NCBI RefSeq assembly: GCF_000016285.1
Contig: NC_011986.1
Location: forward strand, 1 to 64,000
From: Allorhizobium ampelinum S4
Lineage (GTDB): Bacteria; Pseudomonadota; Alphaproteobacteria; Rhizobiales; Rhizobiaceae
Direction of reading: 5' to 3'
DNA: 64,000 bases
A program made the translations under genes and the position numbers. The notes beneath the pieces were generated by a model. The model had not been told where the DNA came from. It searched no databases and saw only the letters and a list, made by a program, of their open reading frames with translations. Positions 40,981 through 51,210 of the stretch are shown piece by piece. Numbering within the stretch: position 1 is the first letter of the stretch; each line of letters starts with the position of its first letter.

Positions 40981-42441
40981 TCAGTGACCGCCGCCGCTTT
41001 CGGCGGCCGCTGCAACCTCGGTCTCACCACCTGCTGCACCCGCGCCGCCGCCATAGATGGCAGGTGCGAGATTGGCTTCGGCCAACCAGAAATCGCGTTT
41101 TGCATTGACGGCGAGGAGGACCGAATTGACCTTTTCCCGGCTGTCGGCGAGCAGTTCGAACGTGTTGGAAATCATGCCATTGTAGGTGAGGAGGGATTCC
41201 TCTTCGATCTTGCTGCGCAACGGCACGACACTGTTGCGGTAGTGCCTGGCGATGTCGTAGTTCGACCGATAGGCCTGATAGGCGGACCTTGCTTCAGACC
41301 GGACGTTGACTGCCTTTTCCGCGAGCAGGTTTGCCGTCCGCATGTAGGCCAGTTCGCCCTTCCTCATACGCGCTTTGCCGCTGTCGAAGATTGGAATCAC
41401 GAATTCCAGTTCGACATTGCCGGTCGTGTCCTTTTTCTTTTCACCGTCCTCCAATTCGCGTTCCGTCTCGAACCCGGACAGGATTTCGAGATCGGTGACG
41501 TAGCGTGTCGCTTCCGTCAGCTTGTAGGATTTTGCGGTGGTATTGAGGTCGAGCTTGGCCATCTGCAGGTCCACCCGACGTTGCAAAGCCTCGGCTTCGA
41601 TAAGGTCTCGCTTGACAAGACTCTTGGGAAGCTGCGGCAGTCGATTGGGAATCTGATAGTCGATGTCCGAGCCCCAAAGTCCCATGAGACGTGTCAGCTC
41701 TTCCTTTGCAAGACGGGCTTCAAGCCTTGCCTTGGCGGTCTGGCCTGCCAGTTCAGCATAAAAGACATGCTCGCGGGCCTGGCCTCCCTTCGTCATGGAG
41801 CCTGTTTCGCCAAGTTTCTTCGCGAGTTCCGACGCTGCGTCGGCGGCGGCTTGTGCCTGGCTGAGCTGGGCGACCGTTTCCCAGGAGGCAACGGCAGTTA
41901 TCCATGCGCGACGGGTCTCCGCCGCCAACTGAAGTGTCCGAACGGCAGCAGCGAGCTGTGCCTTGCGGAACCCGGCATCGGCGATTTCGACGTTCCGCTT
42001 GTGGGTGGCGAGTGCGAGGATGTTGGTGGCGATCACACCTTCGATGGCTCTATAAGCTTCGAGACCGGGTGTGCCGATCCCCGTCAGGCCGATACCGACC
42101 GTCGGGTTTACGAGCATCGTGGACTGCCATGCATCCGCCGAAGAGTCTCCAAGATCGGCGTAGGCCGCCTGCAGACCCTTGTTGTTGAGAAGGGCTATCT
42201 GCACCGCCGTCTCGACGTCGACGGTCTTTTTGGTGAGGAGCGTCTTTACCCGGCCTGAGACCAACTGCGCGTCCTGGCGATTCTGCACCCAAACGGTGTC
42301 CTTTCCCGTCGCCTCGGCCGTTTTGTTTGAAACGTTAGAAAACCCGGCGGTTGTCGCAGAGTATTCCGTCGATGATACGCATCCACCGAGAATGAGCGGC
42401 AGTGCAACAGTCGCAGCGCATTTAAAAGTGAAAAGGCTCAT
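40981..42441 (-). CDS. TolC-like outer-membrane efflux lipoprotein
   Basis: This 486-aa protein has the lipobox LILGGC (Cys at about residue 21) and long helical OEP repeats (about 70-250 and 280-460). It ends in a Gly/Ala-rich tail and GGGH. It would form the outer-membrane exit duct, probably for CusBA at 52.5-57.1 kb, which lacks its own outer-membrane factor. Its ATG overlaps the stop of the small lipoprotein upstream. Confidence 0.87.
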   Translation of the reverse strand: MSLFTFKCAATVALPLILGGCVSSTEYSATTAGFSNVSNKTAEATGKDTVWVQNRQDAQLVSGRVKTLLTKKTVDVETAVQIALLNNKGLQAAYADLGDSSADAWQSTMLVNPTVGIGLTGIGTPGLEAYRAIEGVIATNILALATHKRNVEIADAGFRKAQLAAAVRTLQLAAETRRAWITAVASWETVAQLSQAQAAADAASELAKKLGETGSMTKGGQAREHVFYAELAGQTAKARLEARLAKEELTRLMGLWGSDIDYQIPNRLPQLPKSLVKRDLIEAEALQRRVDLQMAKLDLNTTAKSYKLTEATRYVTDLEILSGFETERELEDGEKKKDTTGNVELEFVIPIFDSGKARMRKGELAYMRTANLLAEKAVNVRSEARSAYQAYRSNYDIARHYRNSVVPLRSKIEEESLLTYNGMISNTFELLADSREKVNSVLLAVNAKRDFWLAEANLAPAIYGGGAGAAGGETEVAAAAESGGGH

Positions 42442-42665
42442 GACGCGTCTCCTTCCGGAGCTTGCGCGTCATTCTGATTTCGCCATGGTTTGGGATCGAC
42501 CGGGATCCGGTGCGTGTAGCCCGAAACAGGGCTGGAGTAAGTCACCGGGCGAACGCCGGCTGTAGAGTCGGCAACTTCGCTCGAAGCGATGACTTCAGGA
42601 GGCAACGTGGCAGCGCAACCGCTCGCGAAAAGCGGTAAGGCAACCACCAGAATTTTGAGGTTCAT
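42438..42665 (-). CDS. Small lipoprotein upstream of the efflux duct
   Basis: This 75-aa protein starts at ATG 42665. The lipobox LFASGC places the lipidated Cys at residue 17. A short Pro/Asp-rich mature chain follows. It is translationally coupled to the outer-membrane factor. The family is not recognised; it is probably part of the envelope copper system. Confidence 0.65.
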   Translation of the reverse strand: MNLKILVVALPLFASGCAATLPPEVIASSEVADSTAGVRPVTYSSPVSGYTHRIPVDPKPWRNQNDAQAPEGDAS

Positions 42666-42754
42666 GGTGTAATCCGAATAGGAGGTGTCAGCGGCGCAAC
42701 GAGCCATTTGCCCGTAGACGCACGTTCAGACCCGCAAGGGCGGGTTGAGCCTAT

Positions 42755-43141
42755 TCAGATGTTCGGTGGGCGATGCAAAGGAACGAGTTCGCCGATGACG
42801 TCGCTGTCGTTCATGAAAGCATGGATGGACGAAACGACGGGGCCATTCCAAGTGTCTATGTTTGCTATGATCGCAATACTGACACAGAAGTCTTTGCAGC
42901 ACTCCTGCTTTACCACTTTTGACGAATCCTCGTCCGCAGACACTTGATCGTGATGGTCGTGTTCGCTCATCTGAGCGCCAGCATACTCCATGCTTTCCGA
43001 CATTACCATCGGAGCATCGGATGCCCGCCCGTGCATGGCTGCTGCGGCTGTGGACAGCGAGTATCCCGCCAGTGATACAATGATCACCAGTCTAATCAGA
43101 ATCAGCAATTGCTTGCAGATGATTCGATACATCGAGCCCAT
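42755..43141 (-). CDS. CopL-like His/Met/Cys-containing exported protein 1
   Basis: This 128-aa protein has a hydrophobic leader (about residues 10-35), a metal-ligand-rich middle (MVMSESMEYAGAQMSEHDHH) and a Cys pair in KQECCKDFCVS. It resembles small exported proteins found in copper islands (CopL/DUF2946-like). Three comparable proteins lie at 43389, 47015 and 51607. Copper binding is inferred. A second start at 43132 is possible. Confidence 0.65.
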   Translation of the reverse strand: MGSMYRIICKQLLILIRLVIIVSLAGYSLSTAAAAMHGRASDAPMVMSESMEYAGAQMSEHDHHDQVSADEDSSKVVKQECCKDFCVSIAIIANIDTWNGPVVSSIHAFMNDSDVIGELVPLHRPPNI

Positions 43142-43388
43142 TTCTCACAGCTACCTTCAATGGAGCCAAATTTCAACAACTCAAATATGTCAGGAAAATC
43201 GGAGTCGTATTTGTGACGACGAACTTTCGTCCGATTTGACGATAAGGGTTCCAACGCTGGCAAGGTCAAGAGCGGCAGTCGAACGAAATTGATTTGTAGT
43301 CGTTGTCGGGTGGCGCTTCACGGAACCGATGGCGAACCTGAGCGTTTCTCAGGGTCATTCACCGGAGCATCGCAGGAGCGTCACTTGC

Positions 43389-43733
43389 ATGCCTAAGGGA
43401 AAATCTTCCATGTTCGGTCGCAGCATAAAAAAGAGAATGTGTCTAATTCTTGCGATACTTCTCATCTTGTCAAATATCCATGGAACGGCGCTGGCGGGTG
43501 GCGCATCTGCCGATCACTGCCCTTCAATCTCTTCATTGGCATCTAGCCACGATTCTAAAGGTTCTGTTGGACACGCTTGCTGCCCCACCATGATTTGCTG
43601 CCCAATCTTAGTCTCGGTGGACGTGCTTGGTGGTCCAGACAGACGGAGGGCTGTTGTATTCGTCGCGGTCGAACAACCAATCAGTTTGCTGTTTCTTCGT
43701 CCGGACTATCCGCCCCCAAAGCTTCTAAGCTGA
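43389..43733 (+). CDS. CopL-like Cys-rich exported protein 2
   Basis: This protein of about 114 aa starts at ATG 43389; ATG 43410 or the frame start 43329 are alternatives. It has a basic N-terminus and a hydrophobic leader ending near ALAGGA. The Cys cluster is HACCPTMICCPILVS. It is transcribed with the DUF305 gene 42 bp downstream. Copper chelation is inferred. Confidence 0.6.
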   Translation: MPKGKSSMFGRSIKKRMCLILAILLILSNIHGTALAGGASADHCPSISSLASSHDSKGSVGHACCPTMICCPILVSVDVLGGPDRRRAVVFVAVEQPISLLFLRPDYPPPKLLS

Positions 43734-43775
43734 GTTGCGAAGCGTACCAAATTGTATCCAATCAGGAGAACTAAA

Positions 43776-44204
43776 ATGAAAACTATCGTAAGAATCTCGC
43801 TCGCCGCTGCATGCGCTTTGTCATTGCTCACTGTCATGCCCGCCATGTCGTTCGCAGAGATGGCCTATCCGGAAAAGTGTAAGTCCGAGATGGACATGTC
43901 AAAGATGGATATGAAGTCCGGTGACATGGGCATGGGCGACATGATGACCGACTATCAGAAGGCATCGATGGAAGGCATGAAGTCGATGCAGATGAACATG
44001 ATGCAGGGCATGATGAAGAAGGACGCAGACGTTGCCTTCGTGTGCGGGATGATCGCCCATCACATGGGCGCGATCAGCATGTCCGAGGTCGAGCTGAAAT
44101 ATGGTGACAACGAATGGGCCAAAAAATCCGCACAGAAGATCATCGACGCGCAGACCAAGGAAATCGCCGAGATGACTGACTGGCTCGACAAGGAAGCGAA
44201 GTAG
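43776..44204 (+). CDS. DUF305 copper-binding protein (CopM-like)
   Basis: This 142-aa protein has a signal peptide cleaved after SFA. The mature chain is Met-rich (MDMSKMDMKSGDMGMGDMM) and ends in the DUF305 ferritin-like helices with CGMIAHHMGAISMSEVELK. It binds copper in the periplasm. ATG 43776 has CAGGAG upstream. It lies 9 bp before the Csp gene. Confidence 0.87.
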   Translation: MKTIVRISLAAACALSLLTVMPAMSFAEMAYPEKCKSEMDMSKMDMKSGDMGMGDMMTDYQKASMEGMKSMQMNMMQGMMKKDADVAFVCGMIAHHMGAISMSEVELKYGDNEWAKKSAQKIIDAQTKEIAEMTDWLDKEAK

Positions 44205-44213
44205 GAAGGAAGC

Positions 44214-44552
44214 ATGACCATGCATCACATTTCAGATGAAATGAAAGTCTGCATCGACAATTGTCTCGCCTGCTATCGCGAGTGTTTATCGATGGCTATG
44301 GGGCACTGCTTGGAAATGGGCGGCGAACATACGGAGCCGAAGCATTTGAAGCTTATGATGGCCTGCGCGGAAATTTGCCGGACTTCGGCTCATTTCATGC
44401 TCCTGGGTTCAGAGCATCACAAGCACGTGTGCCGAGAATGCGCTGAGATTTGCGCTCAGTGCGCCGATGATTGTGAGCGCGTCGGGGACATGGAGTCGTG
44501 TGTAGCGACTTGCCGTCGCTGTGCGGACAGCTGCGCTAAAATGGCGGCCTGA
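44214..44552 (+). CDS. Four-helix-bundle copper-storage protein (Csp, DUF326)
   Basis: This 112-aa cytosolic protein has no signal peptide. Cys residues recur on helix faces (CIDNCLACYREC, CAEICRT, CRECAEICAQCADDCE, CVATCRRCADSC), as in Csp1/Csp3-type proteins that store many Cu(I) ions in a bundle core. Absence of an export signal suggests the cytosolic Csp3 type. A strong terminator follows. Confidence 0.87.
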   Translation: MTMHHISDEMKVCIDNCLACYRECLSMAMGHCLEMGGEHTEPKHLKLMMACAEICRTSAHFMLLGSEHHKHVCRECAEICAQCADDCERVGDMESCVATCRRCADSCAKMAA

Positions 44553-44554
44553 AA

Positions 44555-44590
44555 GTTGGGGGAGAGCACTCTCACATGCTCTTCCCCAAC
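44555..44590 (+). terminator. Terminator after the csp gene
   Basis: A 13-bp stem with one mismatch (44555-44567 and 44578-44590) and a 10-nt loop lies directly after the stop codon, followed by ACTTAGTTTATC. It lies between convergent csp and P-type ATPase genes. Confidence 0.7.
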
Positions 44591-44650
44591 ACTTAGTTTA
44601 TCAGGCGACAGCCTGCGACGCAGAAAGCAGCGTCCATTCTCGATCCCACC

Positions 44651-46864
44651 TCATATCCGCACACTCCTCAATCTCAAAGCATTGCCAATCACGCTTACCG
44701 ACGAAAGCGCCATGGCAGCCGCTGCGATGATTGGGGACAGCAAAAGCCCGAACGAGGGATAGAGCAATCCGGCGGCAATCGGTACTCCAGCCGCGTTGTA
44801 TATGAAGGCGAAAAACAGGTTCTGCCTGATATTGCTCATTGTCGCCTGGCTCAGTTCACGAGCCCGCACGATCCCCTGAAGGTCGCCCTTCAGCAGGGTT
44901 ACGCCAGCACTCTCGATCGCGACATCGGTGCCGGTCCCCATGGCAATTCCGACGTCGGCCGCAGCCAGGGCGGGAGCGTCGTTCACACCGTCCCCCGCCA
45001 TTGCGACGATCCGGCCTTCTTCTCGCAAACGCTTCACGATCTCGCTCTTGTCTTCCGGCAGGATTTCGGCTTCGACCTCGGTGATCCCAAGCTTGCGTGC
45101 GACTGCGGCGGCCGTCGTCTTGTTGTCGCCCGTCAGCATCACGACCCGGACCCCTGCCTTGAGCAACGCTTGGACTGCGTCGGGTGTCGTCGTCTTGATC
45201 GGATCGGCGATCGCTAAAAGGCCGCCGAGGTCGCCGTCTACCGCTACGAAAATGACTGTTGCGCCTTCTCCTCTCAGTGCCTCCGCCTGGCTGGTAAGAG
45301 CCGAGACATCGATATGAGCTTCCTCCATGATGCGGTGGCTGCCTATGATGAGCCTGCGTCCGTCGACACTTCCCGTAACCCCTTTGCCAACCGGGCTATC
45401 GAAATCTTCCGCGACGCCGAGAACCAACTGGCGCTCCGTCGCCGCGTTGACTATGGCAGTTGCCAGTGGATGCTCGCTCGCTCGTTCCAGCGTTGCCGCC
45501 AGGCGCAGCAGTTCGGGTTCTGTGAACCCATTTATCGCGGCCATGGACGTTACCTTGGGTTTACCCTCGGTCAGGGTTCCGGTCTTGTCGACGACCAACG
45601 TGTCGACTTTCTCGAAACGCTCCAGGGCTTCGGCATTCTTGATCAGGACACCAAGACCAGCACCCCGGCCAACGCCAACCATGATCGACATCGGCGTTGC
45701 AAGGCCCAACGCGCAGGGGCATGCGATGATGAGCACCGCGACCGCGGCGACAAGACCGTGGGCAAAGCGCGGTTCTGGACCCCAGATCATCCATGCTGCG
45801 AATGCGACGATGGCAATGCCGATCACCACGGGGACGAACCAGCCTGAGACTTCGTCGGCCAGGCGCTGGATGGGCGCTCGCGAGCGCTGGGCGTCCGCAA
45901 CCATGCGGACGATCTGCGACAGCATGGTATCGCGGCCGACTTTTCCTGCCTCCATGACGAAGCCACCGGTCTGGTTCATCGTCCCGCCTATCAGCTTTGC
46001 ACCGACCTCTTTGGTGACGGGCATCGATTCACCGGTGATCATCGATTCATCAACCGAACTGCGTCCTTCGATAAGGCTGCCATCGACCGGGACCTTTTCA
46101 CCGGGGCGAACCCGAAGCCGATCCCCGACGACAACCATTTCCAGGTCGATGTCCTCGTCGACACCGTCGCGGACGCGGCGTGCCGTCTTGGGGGCAAGGT
46201 CAAGAAGTGCGCGGATGGCTCCACCGGTCTGTTCACGGGCTTGCAACTCCAGAACCTGTCCCAGCAACACCAGCACCGTGATGACGGCTGCAGCTTCGAA
46301 ATAGATGGCGACTGAACCGTCTGCGGAGCGGAAAGTGGCGGGAAACAGACCAGGTGCAAGGGTTGCAACAACGCTGTAAGTCCACGCGACCCCGGTCCCC
46401 ATTGCTATCAATGTGAACATGTTCAGGCGCATAGTGACGAGGGACTTCCATGCTCGCTCGAAGAATGGAAAGCCTGCCCATAGGACGACAGGTGTAGCCA
46501 GAACAAGCTGAATCCAATTCGAGGTCTGGGCACCAAGCACCATGTGAAGATTGGTGAGGTGTCCACCCATCTCCAGCATGAGGACGGGCACGGACAGAAC
46601 GAGCCCGATCCAGAAACGGCGTTTCATGTCGAGATATTCGGCGCTTGGCCCGGTATCCGTTGTGACTGCTTCCGGTTCAAGAGTCATCCCACAGATAGGG
46701 CAGTTCCCGGGGCCAATTTGCTTTACCTGCGGATGCATAGGGCATGTGTAAATTACGCCCTCCGTCTGATACGTCACTGAACTCTTTTGGGCCACGAGCG
46801 TGGCCTGAGCACCGTGCCCTTGATGATGATTGTGGTGACTTTCATGGCTTTTTTGCTCGTCCAT
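44651..46864 (-). CDS. Copper P-type ATPase with N-terminal YTCPMHP/CPICGM domain
   Basis: This 737-aa P1B pump has a His-rich start ([13 protein letters not shown]). A heavy-metal-binding domain follows ([10 protein letters not shown] and [12 protein letters not shown]) instead of CxxC HMA domains. Core motifs are [12 protein letters not shown] in the membrane, [11 protein letters not shown] (phospho-Asp), SEHPLA and [23 protein letters not shown] 46864 has AAGGAG upstream. It exports Cu to the periplasm. Its type is distinct from the CopA at 48578-51058. Confidence 0.9.
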   Translation of the reverse strand: MDEQKSHESHHNHHQGHGAQATLVAQKSSVTYQTEGVIYTCPMHPQVKQIGPGNCPICGMTLEPEAVTTDTGPSAEYLDMKRRFWIGLVLSVPVLMLEMGGHLTNLHMVLGAQTSNWIQLVLATPVVLWAGFPFFERAWKSLVTMRLNMFTLIAMGTGVAWTYSVVATLAPGLFPATFRSADGSVAIYFEAAAVITVLVLLGQVLELQAREQTGGAIRALLDLAPKTARRVRDGVDEDIDLEMVVVGDRLRVRPGEKVPVDGSLIEGRSSVDESMITGESMPVTKEVGAKLIGGTMNQTGGFVMEAGKVGRDTMLSQIVRMVADAQRSRAPIQRLADEVSGWFVPVVIGIAIVAFAAWMIWGPEPRFAHGLVAAVAVLIIACPCALGLATPMSIMVGVGRGAGLGVLIKNAEALERFEKVDTLVVDKTGTLTEGKPKVTSMAAINGFTEPELLRLAATLERASEHPLATAIVNAATERQLVLGVAEDFDSPVGKGVTGSVDGRRLIIGSHRIMEEAHIDVSALTSQAEALRGEGATVIFVAVDGDLGGLLAIADPIKTTTPDAVQALLKAGVRVVMLTGDNKTTAAAVARKLGITEVEAEILPEDKSEIVKRLREEGRIVAMAGDGVNDAPALAAADVGIAMGTGTDVAIESAGVTLLKGDLQGIVRARELSQATMSNIRQNLFFAFIYNAAGVPIAAGLLYPSFGLLLSPIIAAAAMALSSVSVIGNALRLRSVRI

Positions 46865-47014
46865 TAGATAGCTCCTTGTTGGTTCGTCTCCAGGACTTCG
46901 AAAGGAAACGCAGCACGGCGGCCTCGACAATCGCCACCGGAATGGTCGCCGTGCAGCTATGGCAGGCAACCGAAGGATCATACCGCCGTTGAGCGGAAGT
47001 GTTCAGAGAATGGA

Positions 47015-47365
47015 TCAGGGAGGGCCGAGAACAGGTCGGTAGCTGAGACCTGTGATTAACTGCTGAGGATGGAGGGATCTCTGAGGGCCAGTACCTACAT
47101 GAAAAACACCAGGATTCGTAGGCGGAAGGATGACGTTGCACAGGCTGCATACGCTTTTGCAACAGACCATCTGCTCGACATGGTGGCGATCATCTTGGCG
47201 AGCTTCTTCGCCCATGGACGTTTCGACATGTAGCGCTTGAGGTAAGTCGTTATCGCATAATTCGGAAGCAGCCTCGGCCATCGGCGCGACGAGGAACATA
47301 ATTGCGACCAAAACGGCCAGCAATCCTCTCGCGTATCGTCGAATGGTTTGGCTTACGGCGATCAT
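47015..47365 (-). CDS. CopL-like Cys-rich exported protein 3
   Basis: This 116-aa protein has a hydrophobic leader (about residues 14-33, cleaved after AEA). DRHHVEQMVCCKSVCSLCNV is a compact His/Cys cluster. It is divergent from the cytochrome c' gene and shares that promoter region, including the FNR/FixK-type box. It is probably co-transcribed with the ATPase gene downstream. Confidence 0.62.
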   Translation of the reverse strand: MIAVSQTIRRYARGLLAVLVAIMFLVAPMAEAASELCDNDLPQALHVETSMGEEARQDDRHHVEQMVCCKSVCSLCNVILPPTNPGVFHVGTGPQRSLHPQQLITGLSYRPVLGPP

Positions 47366-47426
47366 GATGTCGTTCGGTCCCTATCGTCGTACTCAAGCAT
47401 AGTACCGTGGCGTGGCAAGAGTTGCG

Positions 47427-47440
47427 TTGATCCTGATCAA
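47427..47440. promoter_or_regulatory. FNR/FixK-type box between divergent genes
   Basis: TTGATCCTGATCAA fits the FNR/Anr consensus TTGAT-N4-ATCAA exactly. It lies 94 bp before the cytochrome c' start and 61 bp before the opposite CopL-like gene. It suggests oxygen- or NO-linked control of one or both genes. Binding is inferred from the sequence only. Confidence 0.65.
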
Positions 47441-47534
47441 GCTCAAGGACGGTTTCAGACCCAGAAGGTTTGGCTCCGGTGTAACGGGATGGTCAAAAAC
47501 AGGAGGAATAGCCTCCGGCAAAATGGAGTGTAGC

Positions 47535-48107
47535 ATGGCATTGAAGGCGAGAGTGACGAAACTGGCCACTTCGGCGCTTTCAATAGTCATTTTCGGCACG
47601 GTGATCTCCTTGGCTATCGCTCAAAACGCCGCGCCCGGCAAGGTTGTCCAAAGACAGGACGGTATGAAGGCGATGGCAAACGCCGCCAAGTCCATCGACG
47701 CCATGTTCAAGGACTTGTCGCCCTATGACGCAAGAGCTTTCAAAGCGGCCGCCGAGACCATTCTGGCTCACTCGGGACCTAGCCTGTCGGCGCTGTTCGA
47801 CGGTTCCGGTGCCACGCCTGGCTCAAAAGCCAGCACAATCATTGAAACCGACCGCCAACACTTCGACAAGCTGGCAAAGGACCTTGGCATCTACGCGTCA
47901 GCGCTGTCTGTCGCAGCTGACCGAAATCCCGACAGGCTTGGACCAGAAACGCGGATGCAAATAGGAGATGCCATGGGAGGCGGACCGCTCGCGAGAAAGG
48001 TCGACGCAGCGAGAGATGCAGCATCAATGCCCGCAGAACACGCTTTTCACATGATGCTTCAGACTTGCACGTCGTGCCACGCGACGTTTCGGGTCAAGAC
48101 GGACTGA
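47535..48107 (+). CDS. Cytochrome c'
   Basis: This 190-aa protein has a signal peptide cleaved after AIA. The four-helix cytochrome c' body carries a C-terminal CTSCHATFRV haem site, the expected place for this family. ATG 47535 has GGAG 7 nt upstream; ATG 47523 is an alternative. Cytochrome c' binds NO and similar gases or transfers electrons in the periplasm. Its role in a copper island is unclear. An FNR/FixK-type box lies upstream. Confidence 0.85.
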   Translation: MALKARVTKLATSALSIVIFGTVISLAIAQNAAPGKVVQRQDGMKAMANAAKSIDAMFKDLSPYDARAFKAAAETILAHSGPSLSALFDGSGATPGSKASTIIETDRQHFDKLAKDLGIYASALSVAADRNPDRLGPETRMQIGDAMGGGPLARKVDAARDAASMPAEHAFHMMLQTCTSCHATFRVKTD

Positions 48108-48118
48108 TCAAATTCATT

Positions 48119-48562
48119 TTAGACAACGTTGGCGAGGCCAAACTTGGATGGCATACCAGGCCCGATGTTCTCCAGGGTGTCGGCGAAACCTTCGATGATC
48201 GGGCAGTCCGGCCGATCATCGCCGTGGCAATGGCTGGCGAGATGCTTCAACGTCTTCGTCATAGCGGCAATCGCCGCAGCCTTGCGCTCGAGTTCCGCGA
48301 TGTGTTCAAGCGCGATCGCCTTGACGTCGGAGCTTGCCCGCGAACGGTCCCGCCACAGGGCTAGCAGCGTCTTCATCTGTTCGACCGAAAACCCGAGGTC
48401 ACGAGCACGGCGAATGAACTGCAGCGTATGGACATCGCTGTCGCCGTATGTGCGGTAGCTGGACTCCGTACGGTGTGCGGGCGTGATCAACTTGATCTGT
48501 TCGTAATAGCGGATCATCTTGGTCGAGACGCCCGAAGCCTTGGATGCTTCACCGATGTTCAT
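48119..48562 (-). CDS. cueR: CueR/HmrR copper-responsive MerR regulator
   Basis: This 147-aa activator has an N-terminal MerR HTH (MNIGEASKASGVSTKMIRYY). The dimerisation helix ends in the Cu(I)-binding loop CHGDDRPDC, with the two Cys spaced as in CueR. It starts 15 bp after the copA stop, so it is probably co-transcribed. Targets are the MerR-type promoters at 51096-51114 and 51452-51470. Confidence 0.92.
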   Translation of the reverse strand: MNIGEASKASGVSTKMIRYYEQIKLITPAHRTESSYRTYGDSDVHTLQFIRRARDLGFSVEQMKTLLALWRDRSRASSDVKAIALEHIAELERKAAAIAAMTKTLKHLASHCHGDDRPDCPIIEGFADTLENIGPGMPSKFGLANVV

Positions 48563-48577
48563 CGTGGTTTCCTTCCG

Positions 48578-51058
48578 TCAGGTTGTCTTGAAGCGTCGCA
48601 GGCGCAGGGCGTTGGCCAGTACGAACACGCTGGACAGGCCCATCGCGCCAGCGGCGAGGATCGGCGACAGCAGCGTGCCGTTAACCGGGTAGAGGACGCC
48701 GGCCGCAACAGGCACGAGGCTGACGTTGTAGGCGAAGGCCCAGAACAGGTTCTGCCGGATGTTGCGGATTGTCGCCTTGCTGATGGCAATCGCACGCGGC
48801 ACGCCATTCAGATCACCCGACATCAGAACGACGTCGGCACTTTCTATAGCGATGTCGGTTCCGGTCCCGACCGCGAGGCCAATGTCGGCTTCCGAAAGGG
48901 CCGGCGCATCGTTGATGCCGTCGCCGATGAAAGCCACCTTGCGCCCGCCGCTCCGCAGCTTGCGGACCGCTTCGACCTTGCCGTCCGGCAGGACTTCGGC
49001 GACGACTTCGTCGATGTCGAGCTGGCGGGCGATGGCCTGGGCGGTGCGCCTGTTGTCCCCCGTGATCATCGCGACCTTGAGACCGAGCGCATGCAGGGTC
49101 TTGATGGCTTGCGGCGTCGTGTCCTTTATGGGGTCGGCCACTGCGATAATCGCGGCCAGTCTGCCGTCGATAGCGGCATAGAGCGGTGACTTGCCCGCAT
49201 CGCCCAAGGCGGCCGCCTGCGCCGAGAACGCCGAGACGTCGATGCCGCTTTTCGTCATGGATCGGTCGGCACCGACCAGCACTGTCCGGCCGTCGATCCG
49301 GCCGCTCACCCCGTAGCCGGGGGCAGCCTCGAAATCAGAGACGTCGGAAAGTGAAAGGCCGTCGGCCTTCGCCGCTGCGACGATGGCTTCGGCGATCGGG
49401 TGTTCGGACTGCGTCTCCAGGCCTGCCACTAGCCGCAGCGTTTCGGCGCGGTCGAAGCCGTCGCTGACCACGAAGTCTGTCAATTCCGGTTTGCCCTTCG
49501 TCAATGTGCCGGTCTTGTCCAATGCGACGACATCGACATCGCGCAGTGTCTGGAGCGCTTCGCCCTTGCGAAAGAGGATACCGAGTTCGGCTGCGCGCCC
49601 AGTGCCGACCATGATGGACGTCGGGGTGGCAAGGCCCATAGCGCAAGGGCAGGCGATGATCAGTACGGCGACGGCGTTGATCAGAGCAAAGGTGAGCGCC
49701 GGCGAGGGGCCAAACAGCAGCCAAGCCAGGAAGGTGAGGGCGGCCGCGGCGATGACAGCCGGGACAAACCATCCCGTGACCCGATCGACAAGCGCCTGGA
49801 TCGGCAGCTTCGAGCCCTGCGCCGCCTCGACCATTTTGATGATCTGGGCGAGAAGCGTGTCCGCGTCGATCTTCGTCGCCTCGAACGTAAAGGACCCCGT
49901 TTTGTTGATCGTGCCGCCAACGACATCGTCACCAGCGGATTTCTTTACCGGAACGGGCTCGCCCGTGATCATGGACTCGTCCACGTAAGAACCACCATCG
50001 ACGAGGCGGCCGTCGACCGGGACTTTCTCGCCGGGGCGGATGCGCACTATGTCGCCGAGTGACACGGCTCCGATTTCGATCTCGACGAAGTCCTCGCCTC
50101 GCTTCACGTGCGCGGTCTTCGCCTGAAGGCCGATGAGGTGCTTGATCGCCTGACTGGTCTTGCCTTTGGCGCGCGCTTCCAGGTAGCGGCCGAGCAGGAT
50201 CAGCGTGACGATAACGGCTGCCGCCTCGTAGTAGACGTTGGCGGTGCCAGAAGGCAGGACACCAGGCAGGAACGTCGCGACGACGGAATAACCCCAAGCG
50301 GCCGACGTGCCCAGCACCACCAGCGAATTCATGTCGGGGGTCCAGTGAAGCAGGTTGGGAACGCCCTTCCTGAAAAAGCGGAGCCCAGGTCCGAACAGGA
50401 CGGCGGTGGCGAGCACGAACTGGATGACGAGGTTGTTGCCCATGCCGATGTTCACCATGATCCAGTCATGGAGGGCCGGGATGAAATGCGACCCCATCTC
50501 TAGGACGAACAGAGGAAGCGTCAGCGCCGCGGACAGGGCCAGCGACATCGTCAGGCGGTTGGCCTCGCGGTCTCGACGATCCTCGTCGTTGTCCGTGGAA
50601 CGGACAGCGGTTATCCTGCGCACCTCATAGCCCGCGGCGCGTACGGCATCCTCAAGGACGAGTGTGGAGGTTCCGGAGACGACACGAACGGTAGCCTTTT
50701 CGGTCGCGAGGTTGACCGTTGCTTGTCTCACACCCTGAACGGACTTCAGTGCCTTCTCGACGCGGGACACGCACGAGGCACAGGTCATGCCCTCGACGCC
50801 GAGCTCGCGGGTTTCGAGTTTGGGTTCATAACCGGCCTTCTCGATAGCCTGGAGGACAGCTTCGGTTGGTACCACCTCATTATAGGTGACGGTTGCGCGC
50901 TCGGTGGCGAGGTTGACGATGGCGGAAGCGACCCCTGGAACAGCGGCGATGGCTTTCTCGACACGCACGACGCAGGATGCGCAGCTCATGCCTTCGATCC
51001 CGAAATCGGTTGGAAGGGGCAAGGTCTTGGAGGCTTCGATCTTCGGGATGGCAGTCAT
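48578..51058 (-). CDS. copA: CopA/ActP Cu(I)-exporting P-type ATPase
   Basis: This 826-aa P1B-1 ATPase has two N-terminal HMA domains with GMSCASC (about residue 24) and GMTCASC (about residue 90). Core motifs are [33 protein letters not shown] and [20 protein letters not shown]. It removes Cu(I) from the cytosol. It is transcribed from a CueR-type promoter and followed by cueR. Confidence 0.95.
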   Translation of the reverse strand: MTAIPKIEASKTLPLPTDFGIEGMSCASCVVRVEKAIAAVPGVASAIVNLATERATVTYNEVVPTEAVLQAIEKAGYEPKLETRELGVEGMTCASCVSRVEKALKSVQGVRQATVNLATEKATVRVVSGTSTLVLEDAVRAAGYEVRRITAVRSTDNDEDRRDREANRLTMSLALSAALTLPLFVLEMGSHFIPALHDWIMVNIGMGNNLVIQFVLATAVLFGPGLRFFRKGVPNLLHWTPDMNSLVVLGTSAAWGYSVVATFLPGVLPSGTANVYYEAAAVIVTLILLGRYLEARAKGKTSQAIKHLIGLQAKTAHVKRGEDFVEIEIGAVSLGDIVRIRPGEKVPVDGRLVDGGSYVDESMITGEPVPVKKSAGDDVVGGTINKTGSFTFEATKIDADTLLAQIIKMVEAAQGSKLPIQALVDRVTGWFVPAVIAAAALTFLAWLLFGPSPALTFALINAVAVLIIACPCAMGLATPTSIMVGTGRAAELGILFRKGEALQTLRDVDVVALDKTGTLTKGKPELTDFVVSDGFDRAETLRLVAGLETQSEHPIAEAIVAAAKADGLSLSDVSDFEAAPGYGVSGRIDGRTVLVGADRSMTKSGIDVSAFSAQAAALGDAGKSPLYAAIDGRLAAIIAVADPIKDTTPQAIKTLHALGLKVAMITGDNRRTAQAIARQLDIDEVVAEVLPDGKVEAVRKLRSGGRKVAFIGDGINDAPALSEADIGLAVGTGTDIAIESADVVLMSGDLNGVPRAIAISKATIRNIRQNLFWAFAYNVSLVPVAAGVLYPVNGTLLSPILAAGAMGLSSVFVLANALRLRRFKTT

Positions 51059-51095
51059 CGGGAAATCCTTTTGCTTAACTGCTCATATGGTTAGT

Positions 51096-51114
51096 CCTTC
51101 CAATCATGGGAAGG
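51096..51114 (-). promoter_or_regulatory. CueR box in the copA promoter
   Basis: On the minus strand, CCTTCCCATGATTGGAAGG is a dyad between a TTGACC-like -35 and TAACCATAT as -10. The spacer is long (about 19 bp), as in MerR-type promoters. It lies 38 bp upstream of the copA ATG. Confidence 0.85.
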
Positions 51115-51210
51115 TCAAGAGGTGTCGTGGGAATTCGTACAACAGATTTCGCGGATAGAAAGTGCCTGGGTTAAGGCCGCCCCAGCAACAGGGACGGCCG
51201 CTGATCTAAC

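Noticed and set aside
40819..42258. Plus-strand frame of 479 codons opposite the oxidase and outer-membrane factor
   Set aside because: It is a shadow of two genes with strong motifs. It crosses their boundary, which a real gene would not need to do.
45314..46304. Plus-strand frames of 177 and 325 codons opposite the P-type ATPase
   Set aside because: They are antisense to a P-type ATPase with all catalytic motifs; no independent evidence supports them.
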